8,261 nt of DNA from Candidatus Aenigmatarchaeota archaeon (GTDB taxonomy: Archaea > Aenigmatarchaeota > Aenigmatarchaeia > QMZP01), in assembly GCA_030673725.1 (NCBI GenBank), contig DAOVIL010000015.1:1-8261 (forward strand). Reading direction: 5' to 3'. The translations under genes were made by a program, and so were the position numbers. Under the pieces are notes generated by a model. The model made no database searches. It was not told the DNA's origin and saw only the letters and a program-made list of their open reading frames with translations. Position 1 is the stretch's first letter; each line of letters opens with the position of its first letter. Shown piece by piece: positions 1 through 6,367 of this stretch.

Positions 1-1325
1 AGAACAGCTACCTCATGCTGGGCCAGGACATACTTGAAGGCAAGTATCATGAAGGCATGGGGGACCGTGCCCCAATGCTGCCCCTGATAATATCAGGGTT
101 CTATGCGATGGGCCTGGACCCGTTCGGCGTGAAGTTCATAGTGCCGCTCCTCATAGGTGCACTCTTCCTTTTTTCGGTCTTCATGCTAGGGAAGGGGCTC
201 TGCAAGAGGCCATTTATCCCTCTCTTAGTAGTGCTATCGTTCCCATTCTTCTGGAAATGGGTGCCCTTCGTCCTGGTTGATGTCCTCCTCGGGGTTTTTG
301 CATCACTTTCTGCGCTGTACCTCTACAAGGGGATAAAAGACGATGAGAGGTACATAACATATTCGATGCTTTTCCTAGCATTGGCTATGCTCACGAAAGT
401 GTCTGCCATAGTGCTGGTCGTCGCATTCATCATCTACCTCTTCATGACGAAGAGGATGTCAGTGCTTATGCACAAGCCCTTCATCAAGGGGCTGATAATA
501 ATACTGCTCATAGTGGTTCCGGCGGCAGTGCTCACCAGCATGGCCTCGGGCACGACGGGGTTCCACACACAGTTCATGTCAATGGATTACTTCAGGGTTC
601 CGTATTATTACTTCCTCAATTTCGCCATGGTGCCCTGGTCACTGTTGTTCCTCTTCGGGGTATACAATATCCTGAAGGACAAATCTATTGAGAACGGCCA
701 CACATTCTCTCTCCTGGTATTCCTGGTGGGGTTTGCGTTCTTCAGCATGCTGCTCTGGAAGGAGATGCGCTTCCTCCTGTTCGTGATACCGTTCTTTGCC
801 ATAACAGTAGAACGCTCCCTGGTGTCGTTCAAGAAGGTGCATGCATACGCAGTGCTTTCCGTGTTCTTCATAGCAGGCATTGTCCTTTCAATGCTCCTGC
901 TCAGCACAGTCTCCTATGTCTCGTGGGGAGGCGATGAACTGACCAGAGATCTGATCTCCCTCCAGGAGGGTTCTACAATAGCAGTTGATTCTATATTCCT
1001 CTACAATAAGGCGCTTACAGAAAGGGCCATATACATACCAGCCAACGCTACACCAGAATGGATCAGGGCAAGCGGGGCGGAATATCTCTCCCTGTCATTG
1101 TACGGAGAGATTGGAAGGAATCCTGACATGAGCTATTACAAACCCAAGATTGGCCCCATAGACGCATCCCTCATTGAGAGCGGAAACCCAAAGATGATAT
1201 TAAGCTGGTGGCCGGGATATAAGTTCAGCAGCCCGCTTTATGAATGGGCAGAATCGAGTCTCAGTGTCCACAGGAGGATACAGTGGGAAGGCCAGGACGT
1301 CTTCGTGATATATGAGGTAATCTAG
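1..1325 (+). CDS. GT39/ArnT-PMT-like membrane glycosyltransferase, 5' partial
   Basis: This is the 3' part of an integral membrane glycosyltransferase of the dolichyl-phosphate-mannose mannosyltransferase/ArnT type. The frame is open from position 3 (N-S-Y-L before the first Met at 15) and ends with TAG at 1323-1325. The family's first cytoplasmic end, first membrane helix and catalytic acidic loop must lie upstream, so the Met at 15 is internal. Counting from that Met, a DRAPMLPL segment (17-24) matches the family's R-x-P-x-x-P loop. Hydrophobic helices follow at roughly 38-59, 67-86, 87-105, 116-143, 157-175, 196-219, 230-248, 252-268 and 277-299, with a KEMRF motif (249-253) before one of them. 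Residues about 305-436 form a soluble domain, probably outside the membrane. Family enzymes move a sugar from a polyprenyl-phosphate donor to lipid, glycan or protein at the outer face. Donor and acceptor cannot be told here. Its stop overlaps that of the convergent decarboxylase gene. Confidence 0.8.
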   Translation, partial: NSYLMLGQDILEGKYHEGMGDRAPMLPLIISGFYAMGLDPFGVKFIVPLLIGALFLFSVFMLGKGLCKRPFIPLLVVLSFPFFWKWVPFVLVDVLLGVFASLSALYLYKGIKDDERYITYSMLFLALAMLTKVSAIVLVVAFIIYLFMTKRMSVLMHKPFIKGLIIILLIVVPAAVLTSMASGTTGFHTQFMSMDYFRVPYYYFLNFAMVPWSLLFLFGVYNILKDKSIENGHTFSLLVFLVGFAFFSMLLWKEMRFLLFVIPFFAITVERSLVSFKKVHAYAVLSVFFIAGIVLSMLLLSTVSYVSWGGDELTRDLISLQEGSTIAVDSIFLYNKALTERAIYIPANATPEWIRASGAEYLSLSLYGEIGRNPDMSYYKPKIGPIDASLIESGNPKMILSWWPGYKFSSPLYEWAESSLSVHRRIQWEGQDVFVIYEVI

Positions 1326-2272
1326 GACTTCAAATCCTTGAAATATTCTATCGTCTTTCTGAGGCCCTCGTCCAACAGTACTTTGGGCTCCCAGCCAAGG
1401 ACTTCCTTTGCCTTGGTTATGTCAGGTCTTCTCTTCTCAGGGTCATCCTCTGGAAGGTCCTTGAAAACTAGTTCAGAGCTGTTTCCTGTTATCTCCTTTA
1501 CCTTTTCGGCTAGCTCCAGCATGGTGAATTCTCCTGGATTGCCTATGTTGAACACATCTCCGCTTATGCCTTCCTTGAACATGAGCTTCAGAAGGCCGTC
1601 AACCTCGTCCTCAACGAAGCAGAAGCTCCTGGTCTGCTTTCCGTCGCCATATATCGTGAGCGGCTTGCCTTCAAGCGCCTGGGTTATGAAGTTCGGCACG
1701 ACCCTTCCGTCATCCTTCCTCATGTTGGGGCCGTATGTGTTGAATATCCTGGCTATCCTTACGTCTACACCGAATTTGTTGTAGAACGCCATGCACAGGG
1801 CCTCTGAGAACCTCTTGCTCTCATCATAGCAGCTCCTCTCGCCCCTGGGATTAACATTGCCCCAGTAAGTCTCCTTTTGGGGATGTTCTTTGGGGTCACC
1901 GTATACCTCTGATGTTGAGGCTTCAAGGAACCTGGCGCCTTTCTCCTTGGCTATATTGAGTAGGTTATGCGTGCCCCTTGAGTTAGTGATGAGTATGTCC
2001 AGAGGGAACTTTGAGAAGTCGATGGGGCTTGCCCTGGAGGCCAGGTTGAAGATGTAGTCTACTGGGCCGTCTATTGCCAGTTTCTCCTTTATGTCATGCT
2101 CCAGGAACTTGAAATCCGGGTTGTCCATCAGGTCCTTTATGTTGTCCTTGCTGCCTGTACAGAGATTGTCAACACAGATTACCTTGTATCCGTCCTTCAG
2201 CAGCCTTCTTACCATGTGGGAGCCTATGAAACCAGCTCCACCAGCAACCAGGCATGTTTTCTTTTCGCTCAT
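1322..2272 (-). CDS. uxs: UDP-glucuronate decarboxylase (UDP-xylose synthase), extended SDR
   Basis: A 316-residue extended short-chain dehydrogenase/reductase, predicted to oxidise, decarboxylate and re-reduce UDP-glucuronate with bound NAD to give UDP-xylose in the cytoplasm. The nucleotide-binding loop GGAGFIG is at 11-17 and the acidic end of beta-2 (VDNL) at 34-37. Features typical of the decarboxylase branch are NLAS..SPIDF (76-86), STSEVYGDP (119-127, with E122), YWGNVNP (136-142), and the catalytic pair Y149/K153 within SCYDESK. RRPDI (281-285) carries the arginine expected near the sugar carboxylate. Length is normal for soluble UXS. It is the last gene of a minus-strand operon: the preceding stop TGA and this ATG are separated by one base, and AGGGG just upstream can serve as ribosome site. 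R80 stands where most UXS proteins have proline (NLASPASP). The C-terminal TAG shares four bases with the opposing gene. A different UDP-sugar epimerase is a less likely reading because the STSEVYGDP and YWGNVNP blocks are quite specific. Confidence 0.88.
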   Translation of the reverse strand: MSEKKTCLVAGGAGFIGSHMVRRLLKDGYKVICVDNLCTGSKDNIKDLMDNPDFKFLEHDIKEKLAIDGPVDYIFNLASRASPIDFSKFPLDILITNSRGTHNLLNIAKEKGARFLEASTSEVYGDPKEHPQKETYWGNVNPRGERSCYDESKRFSEALCMAFYNKFGVDVRIARIFNTYGPNMRKDDGRVVPNFITQALEGKPLTIYGDGKQTRSFCFVEDEVDGLLKLMFKEGISGDVFNIGNPGEFTMLELAEKVKEITGNSSELVFKDLPEDDPEKRRPDITKAKEVLGWEPKVLLDEGLRKTIEYFKDLKS

Positions 2273-2273
2273 A

Positions 2274-3107
2274 TCAACCCCTAAATGATTTTGACCTATC
2301 CATTAGTTTCTCTCTTTCCTTTATATGGTTTTCCATATCCACCTTCTCTATCATCTCTTTCTCCACATTGAAGACCGTCCTCCACTTCCCTATGTCCAGG
2401 TATTTGCCGTCCAGGACAACCCCGCATATCTTCTTCCCACTCTTCAGGGCGAGGGCCATGGCGTCTGTTATCTGTATCTCGTTCTTGGCGCCAGGGGACG
2501 TCTTCTCTATGAAGTCGAATATCTCAGGCTCGAATACGTAGCCTCCGCAGAGCGCATAGAAGCCGCCGTTGCCGTTCTTGTACTCTTCTGCCTGTTCTGG
2601 GGCGGGCTTCTCTATCATCTTCTCTATCTCGCCGCAGCCGCCATCTATGTTCTTGAACTTCACGATGCCGTATCCCTTTGCGCTATCGACCTTGAACAGC
2701 AGCACTGTCGCGATGGGCTTGTCCTTCTTGTGCAGCTCTATCAGCCTCTTTATCTCGCTCTTGGGCTCTATGAAGGAGTCGCCCAGCAGGACCGTGAAGG
2801 TGCTCTTTATCCAGTCCTTGCCCTGGAGGATTGCATGACCAAGGCCGCCCCTTTCCATCTGGTAGATGTAGGCGACGTTTACCCCGAAGAGGGAGCCGTC
2901 ACCTATGTAATCCATCAGGGAACCCTTCTGGTAGCCCACTACCATGAATATCTTCTTTATGCCCCCTTCCTTCAGGTTCTCTACACAGTGCTCTATCACT
3001 GCTTTGCCCATTATGGGGTACATCTCCTTCGGGACCGCCCTTGAGAACGGGTAAAGCCTTGTTCCCCCGCCGGCAGCGGGCACCAATCCTACTATATTGT
3101 CTTCCAT
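2274..3107 (-). CDS. Sugar-1-phosphate nucleotidyltransferase (UTP/dTTP:glucose-1-phosphate type)
   Basis: A 277-residue nucleotidyltransferase of the GalU/RmlA superfamily, predicted to couple glucose-1-phosphate with UTP (or dTTP) to make the activated sugar. The nucleotide-binding loop PAAGGGTRL is at 10-18, followed by PKEMYP (26-31) with the catalytic lysine. GLGHAI (88-93) sits at the base-binding region, LLGD with metal-binding D110 at 107-110, EKP at 166-168, NEIQITDA at 209-216, and D238 in LDIGKW is the likely second metal ligand. The Met codon at 3107 was chosen over one eight codons earlier because GGTGAT ends three bases upstream of it and homology begins there. The gene lies between UDP-glucose dehydrogenase (4-base gap) and the UDP-glucuronate decarboxylase (1-base gap), which favours UDP-glucose as product, as for AglF of Haloferax. 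Specificity for UTP over dTTP cannot be read from motifs alone. Confidence 0.85.
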   Translation of the reverse strand: MEDNIVGLVPAAGGGTRLYPFSRAVPKEMYPIMGKAVIEHCVENLKEGGIKKIFMVVGYQKGSLMDYIGDGSLFGVNVAYIYQMERGGLGHAILQGKDWIKSTFTVLLGDSFIEPKSEIKRLIELHKKDKPIATVLLFKVDSAKGYGIVKFKNIDGGCGEIEKMIEKPAPEQAEEYKNGNGGFYALCGGYVFEPEIFDFIEKTSPGAKNEIQITDAMALALKSGKKICGVVLDGKYLDIGKWRTVFNVEKEMIEKVDMENHIKEREKLMDRSKSFRG

Positions 3108-3110
3108 GAT

Positions 3111-3116
3111 ATCACC
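3111..3116 (-). promoter_or_regulatory. Ribosome binding site GGTGAT of the nucleotidyltransferase
   Basis: On the minus strand GGTGAT precedes ATG (3107-3105) by three bases and is complementary to the conserved 3' end of 16S rRNA. It decides the start. The TGA stop of the upstream dehydrogenase lies inside this hexamer, so termination and re-initiation occur at the same spot, which suggests translational coupling. Confidence 0.7.
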
Positions 3117-4401
3117 AGCACACCCCTTCAAACTCCTTTACCTTTTCTTTTCTGAGTATTCTTCTCCCTTCAAGTATGAGCCTGTTGCTCATGGATTCGA
3201 AGTCCTTGTCTGAGAGGTCGAACTCCTTCCAGTCAGTGAGTATCAGGCACACTTCCGAGCCTTCTATGGCCTCGGCCGCATTGCTGCAATATGTTATGTC
3301 CGGGAACTCCTTCCTGAAATTGTCCATTGCCTTCGGGTCATATGCCTTGACCTTTGCTCCTGCCTTCACCAAGGCGTCCACTATCTTCAGAGCGGGCGCC
3401 TCCCTGATGTCGTCTGTCTCGGCCTTGAATGCCAGACCAAGGATTGCGATGGTCTTCCCTGAGATGTCAGGCATCTTCCTCTTCAGCAGCTCGAATATCT
3501 GCAGCGGCTGCTCATTGTTCATCTTGATTACGTGGTCCAGTATGACGGGCTCGTATCCGCTCTCCCTGGACTTGGCTATCAGGGCCTTGACGTCCTTCGG
3601 GAAGCATGAGCCTCCGAAACCTATCCCTGAACGGAGGAACTTGTCGCCTATCCTCTTGTCGTGCCCTATGCCATTTGCCACTTCGTTGGTGTCTATACCA
3701 AGGCGCTTGCAGAGGTTCCCTATCTCGTTTATCATGCCTATCTTTGCCGCCAGGAAAGCGTTTGCGGCATACTTTATCATCTCCGCTGTCCTCAGAGTGG
3801 TCATTATTATCGGCGCGTTGAATGCCTCGTACAGCTTGTGCACCCGGCTTCCGGATTTCTCGTCGAGCTGGCCTATCACCACCCTGTCGGGGTTCAGGAA
3901 ATCCTCCAGCGCCATCCCTTCCTTCAGGAATTCCGGGTTCATGCACACGCCAAACCCCTCGCCTGCTTTCTTCCCTGAAGCCTTTTCCAGGGCAGGCAGG
4001 GCGACCTTCTCTGTCGTTTCCGGGACAACAGTGGACTTCACGACGACGACATGGTAGCCTCCCTTTTCCTTCAGGACGTTCCCTATGTCCAGGGATGCCT
4101 GCTCTATGTACTTCAGGTCTATGGAGCCGTCTTCCCATGACGGCGTCCCGACGCTTATGAAAGTCACGTCAGAATTCATGACGGCGTCCTTTATGTCCGC
4201 AGTGGCCCTGATCCTCTTCTCATCAAGGTTCTTCTTCAGCATCTCTTCCAGGCCCTGCTCGTAGATGGGAGGTATCCCACTGTTTATCTTGTCCACCTTT
4301 TCCTTGTCTATGTCTACGCATATGACGTCGTTTCCCTTTGAAGCAAAGCCTACGCCGGTGCACAAACCGACATATCCCGTGCCCACAATTGATATTTTCA
4401 T
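3112..4401 (-). CDS. ugd: UDP-glucose 6-dehydrogenase
   Basis: A 429-residue NAD-dependent dehydrogenase predicted to oxidise UDP-glucose twice to UDP-glucuronate in the cytoplasm. The N-terminal Rossmann domain starts at once (GTGYVGL 7-13, VDID 29-32) and continues with SVGTPS (83-88) and KSTVVPETT (122-130). PEFLKEG (156-162) and NPDRVVIG (170-177) follow. The central domain holds K210 and N214 in MIKYAANAFLA and the nucleophile C266 in GFGGSCFPKD (261-270). The C-terminal UDP-binding domain includes LGLAFKAETDDIREAP (321-336) and ends near EGRR, where many homologues have DGRN. All key residues of the UGD/ManNAc-dehydrogenase family are present. UDP-glucose is preferred as substrate because of the neighbouring nucleotidyltransferase and UXS-type decarboxylase. 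The start at 4401 removes a 27-residue non-homologous extension and is preceded by AGAGG with a six-base spacer. This is the first gene of the operon, with a TATA-like element about 35 bases upstream. Confidence 0.92.
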   Translation of the reverse strand: MKISIVGTGYVGLCTGVGFASKGNDVICVDIDKEKVDKINSGIPPIYEQGLEEMLKKNLDEKRIRATADIKDAVMNSDVTFISVGTPSWEDGSIDLKYIEQASLDIGNVLKEKGGYHVVVVKSTVVPETTEKVALPALEKASGKKAGEGFGVCMNPEFLKEGMALEDFLNPDRVVIGQLDEKSGSRVHKLYEAFNAPIIMTTLRTAEMIKYAANAFLAAKIGMINEIGNLCKRLGIDTNEVANGIGHDKRIGDKFLRSGIGFGGSCFPKDVKALIAKSRESGYEPVILDHVIKMNNEQPLQIFELLKRKMPDISGKTIAILGLAFKAETDDIREAPALKIVDALVKAGAKVKAYDPKAMDNFRKEFPDITYCSNAAEAIEGSEVCLILTDWKEFDLSDKDFESMSNRLILEGRRILRKEKVKEFEGVCW

Positions 4402-4407
4402 GAGTTG

Positions 4408-4412
4408 CCTCT
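4408..4412 (-). promoter_or_regulatory. Ribosome binding site AGAGG of the UDP-glucose dehydrogenase
   Basis: AGAGG on the minus strand is followed by CAACTC and then ATG at 4401. This normal spacing supports the downstream start over the Met at 4482, which would overlap the methyltransferase gene and run through the promoter region. Confidence 0.6.
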
Positions 4413-4432
4413 GGATTATAACCAGAACCATG

Positions 4433-4445
4433 TATTTAAAAACAT
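4433..4445 (-). promoter_or_regulatory. Archaeal TATA-type promoter of the UDP-xylose operon
   Basis: The minus strand reads ATGTTTTTAAATA in the 58-base gap between the methyltransferase stop and the dehydrogenase start. The TTTAAA core is centred about 36 bases before ATG. With the usual archaeal distance of about 25 bases to the start of transcription, the leader would be about 10 bases and would just include the AGAGG ribosome site. No convincing purine-rich BRE is seen next to it. Confidence 0.5.
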
Positions 4446-4459
4446 ATACCCAAATGCAT

Positions 4460-5068
4460 TCACTTCCTGGCGTAAACGACAAAGCCGCAAGGGAACCTCG
4501 TGTTCTTTGAGCCTATCCTGGCAAAGATGGGGTTGAACAGGTTCAGGATTATCTGGGTCTTACCGCTGTTTATAATCTGCCAGATTGACTGCAGCATGTT
4601 ACCGTGATGATGGACCTCGGCCTTTTTGAACTTCCTGAAGAGGTGATTGAGGGAGTCCCAGGTGAACCTGTAGTAGTCCTCAGGGTCTGGGTGGTACGGA
4701 TAGATGAACCTCGTGGACAGGATACACACTCCCCCTGGCTTGAGGATCCTGTGTATCTCATCAACTGCCTTCTGTGGGTCATAAAGATGCTCCAGCACCT
4801 CGGTCGCTATGACAGTGTCAAAATATGACGATTTCCATTTGATTTTGTGCAGGTCGCAGCAGATATCCGGCTTGCTCTTCTTGTCTATATCCAGCCTCTT
4901 GTATTCTGTGCAGGGGATGAGCTTCCTGTAAGGCGAATGCTTTGAGCCGACGTCCATCACTATTCCGGGCTTGAGCCTCTTGAATTGCCTTTCCAGCTCG
5001 AAGTCAAGGCCTATCCTGGTGACGGAACGGATTCTCAAAGTGGGGAACGACCTGATGAGTCTTTTCAT
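4460..5068 (-). CDS. Class I SAM-dependent methyltransferase (Methyltransf_11 type)
   Basis: A 202-residue cytoplasmic methyltransferase with the Rossmann-like SAM fold. Motif I is VMDVGSKHSPY (37-47), a variant of the usual D-x-G-x-G-x-G loop. The acidic end of beta-2 is in RLDID (58-62). The post-I region FDTVIATEVLEHLYDP (83-98) and ILKPGG (108-113) are classic for the Methyltransf_11 family, as is the PEDYYRFT segment (129-136). The C-terminus FVVYARK is also family-like. The methyl acceptor cannot be read from sequence. Lying between a UDP-glucuronate/xylose operon and a glycosyltransferase, it may methylate a sugar or a lipid-linked glycan, as AglP does to a hexuronic acid in Haloferax; this is inference. 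The ATG at 5068 has no recognisable Shine-Dalgarno site and a predicted leader of only about 8 bases, so near-leaderless translation is likely. It is separated from the dehydrogenase by 58 bases holding a separate promoter. Confidence 0.82.
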   Translation of the reverse strand: MKRLIRSFPTLRIRSVTRIGLDFELERQFKRLKPGIVMDVGSKHSPYRKLIPCTEYKRLDIDKKSKPDICCDLHKIKWKSSYFDTVIATEVLEHLYDPQKAVDEIHRILKPGGVCILSTRFIYPYHPDPEDYYRFTWDSLNHLFRKFKKAEVHHHGNMLQSIWQIINSGKTQIILNLFNPIFARIGSKNTRFPCGFVVYARK

Positions 5069-5097
5069 AAGTGATTCAATTTATATGCTGGGGACAG

Positions 5098-5110
5098 AGT
5101 TTAAAAACAT
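5098..5110 (-). promoter_or_regulatory. TATA-type promoter of the methyltransferase
   Basis: The minus strand reads ATGTTTTTAAACT, with the TTTAAA core centred about 34 bases before the ATG at 5068. The predicted leader is about 8 bases. The first 11 bases are identical to the element ahead of the dehydrogenase operon. Confidence 0.5.
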
Positions 5111-5160
5111 TCAAATCCGGCTGGCTGGCAGCACCATAAAAGGCAAAATCTGGGTAAAGC

Positions 5161-5168
5161 TATTTAAA
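5161..5168 (+). promoter_or_regulatory. TATA-type promoter of the rightward glycosyltransferase
   Basis: TATTTAAA preceded by the purine-rich GTAAAG looks like an archaeal BRE plus TATA box. Transcription would start near 5190, giving a leader of about 35 bases that carries the GGTGAT ribosome site at 5216-5221. Confidence 0.5.
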
Positions 5169-5215
5169 TGATTTTAAGCAATGCTGGATATATGAAAACG
5201 GCATTTTCAAAAATA

Positions 5216-5221
5216 GGTGAT
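5216..5221 (+). promoter_or_regulatory. Ribosome binding site GGTGAT of the GT4 gene
   Basis: GGTGAT followed by AGC and ATG at 5225 matches the archaeal anti-Shine-Dalgarno sequence. It sets the start at the Met that begins the MRITILVSG strand, 19 codons after the first in-frame ATG. Confidence 0.7.
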
Positions 5222-5224
5222 AGC

Positions 5225-6313
5225 ATGAGGATAACGATACTTGTCTCGGGCCTGCCTCCCCACTATGTCGGGGGCACAGAGACCCAGACAGACAACATGA
5301 TGAGGCACCTGTCCAAAAGGGGGCATGAAGTGACTGTAGTCTCACGCTCTGTCGGCGATGCGCCAAAGAAGGAGAAAAGGTACGGGGTGCTCATAAAGAG
5401 AGTAAGGTGCCTTAACCTTCCTGCGCTCAGGCTGGCATCGCACGTGATATCTTCATTGTGGGCTTTGAAGGGGCTGAGGAAGGACACTGATGTCCTCCAG
5501 TGCATGATGATAAGGCCGAACGGTTTCATAGGCGCGCTGGCGAAGAAGCTCTTCGGGTACAGGTATGTGACGTGGCTGAGGAGCGAATACAAGTATTTCG
5601 GGAGGGCCAGCGGAATCCCGGCATGGATGGCAAAATATGCCCTCAGGAATTCTGACCTGATTCTCACGCAGAGCCCCATCATAAGGGACGAGGTCCTTGA
5701 GGACTTCCCGAAGAAGAAAGTAATAGCCATACCGAATGGTATAGATCTGCCCAAGATCAGGGCCAAGGGGAACAAAATCGTGTTCGTTGGGAACCTCACT
5801 GTAAGGAAGGGTGTGGAATACCTCCTCATGGCCCTGCACCAGCTGAAGGCCGAGGGCATCAGGCTCCCGGAGGCCATACTGGTAGGTGACGGGCCAGAAA
5901 GGCCCAAGCTTGAGAAGGTAGCCAAGGGGCTGAAGGTGAGGTTCGTCGGAAGGAAGATGCCGAACGAGGTGAAGGAATACCTGAAAGACGGCATGATATT
6001 CGTCCTGCCGTCAAGGATAGGAAGGGGTGAGGGCATGCCCAATGTCATACTGGAGGCCATGTCCATGGGGCTGCCCGTGATATCCACAAGGATTGCAGGC
6101 ATACCGGACATGATAAAGCCCGGCTACACAGGGTTCCTTGCAAAGCCCAGCAATTCTGAAGAATTGGCAAAGTATCTCAGAGAGCTCATAACGGATGTGC
6201 GCCTCAGGAAGAGGATGAGCGAAAACTGCCTGAAAGAGATCAAGAAATATGAGTGGGAGGCAGTGATGCCCCAGTTGGAGAGGATATACGAGAAGAACAT
6301 CCTGAAAGTGTAA
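5225..6313 (+). CDS. GT4-family glycosyltransferase (GT-B fold)
   Basis: A 362-residue retaining glycosyltransferase of the GT4 family with two Rossmann-like domains, predicted to act on the cytoplasmic side of the membrane with a nucleotide-sugar donor. The N-terminal domain opens with MRITILVSG and the glycine loop HYVGGTE (13-19), which follows the first strand in GT4 enzymes. IPNGID (169-174) marks the domain junction. The donor domain starts with IVFVGNLTVRKG (185-196; R194/K195 region binds diphosphate) and contains LVGDGPER (219-226). The GT4 E-x7-E motif is E269...E277 in GEGMPNVILEAMSMGLPV. A C-terminal helix returns to the N-domain. There is no signal peptide or clear membrane helix. 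It ends with tandem in-frame stops TAA TAA. Neighbouring genes make UDP-glucuronate and UDP-xylose, which are possible donors, but sugar specificity cannot be predicted from sequence. Confidence 0.88.
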   Translation: MRITILVSGLPPHYVGGTETQTDNMMRHLSKRGHEVTVVSRSVGDAPKKEKRYGVLIKRVRCLNLPALRLASHVISSLWALKGLRKDTDVLQCMMIRPNGFIGALAKKLFGYRYVTWLRSEYKYFGRASGIPAWMAKYALRNSDLILTQSPIIRDEVLEDFPKKKVIAIPNGIDLPKIRAKGNKIVFVGNLTVRKGVEYLLMALHQLKAEGIRLPEAILVGDGPERPKLEKVAKGLKVRFVGRKMPNEVKEYLKDGMIFVLPSRIGRGEGMPNVILEAMSMGLPVISTRIAGIPDMIKPGYTGFLAKPSNSEELAKYLRELITDVRLRKRMSENCLKEIKKYEWEAVMPQLERIYEKNILKV

Positions 6314-6342
6314 TAAATTGGGGAAAAGTATAAAGAGCCCTC

Positions 6343-6350
6343 TTTTAAAT
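6343..6350 (+). promoter_or_regulatory. Possible TATA box ahead of the epimerase gene
   Basis: TTTTAAAT is centred about 43 bases before the epimerase ATG in the 75-base gap after the GT4 stop. A second candidate, GTATAAAG, lies at 6328-6335. Either would allow an internal promoter, but read-through from the GT4 promoter is equally possible. Confidence 0.35.
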
Positions 6351-6352
6351 TT

Positions 6353-6367
6353 CACTAATACACTAAT
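6353..6367 (+). repeat. Short direct repeat CACTAAT x2, period 8
   Basis: CACTAAT occurs at 6353-6359 and again at 6361-6367, just downstream of the possible TATA box and 22 bases before the epimerase start. It could be a regulator site or chance; I see no other copy in the window. Confidence 0.35.

Larger units (their letters stand above)
5069..5224. promoter_or_regulatory. Divergent intergenic promoter region
   Basis: These 156 bases separate the leftward methyltransferase and rightward glycosyltransferase starts. They hold two back-to-back TTTAAA-type boxes (5100-5105 for the minus strand and 5163-5168 for the plus strand) about 60 bases apart. Between them is a short GGCTGGCTGGCAGC stretch (5119-5132). 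The frame open from 5168 in this region starts within the TATA box and has no homology before 5225, so I read it as non-coding leader. Confidence 0.5.

Noticed and set aside
1329..1342. Inverted repeat TTCAA-ATCC-TTGAA as a terminator for the membrane glycosyltransferase
   Set aside because: Five AT-rich base pairs, no following T-run, and it lies within the decarboxylase coding end.
2325..3044. Long open frame of 239 codons on the plus strand, antisense to the nucleotidyltransferase
   Set aside because: No recognisable motif, low-complexity Leu/Tyr/Val-rich content, no ribosome site. It is a by-product of the codon bias of the real minus-strand gene.
3176..4057. Open frames of up to 293 codons on the plus strand, and 208 codons in another minus frame, over the UDP-glucose dehydrogenase
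   Set aside because: The dehydrogenase frame has every catalytic motif. The alternatives have unnatural composition and no homology that I recognise.
4402..4482. 27-residue N-terminal extension of UDP-glucose dehydrogenase overlapping the methyltransferase
   Set aside because: The Rossmann strand MKISIVGTG starts at 4401 with its own AGAGG site; the extension covers the promoter region and has no family match.
5168..5224. Start of the GT4 gene at the first in-frame ATG (5168), adding 19 residues
   Set aside because: That ATG overlaps the likely TATA box, and the GGTGAT site lies just ahead of the ATG at 5225, where family homology begins.
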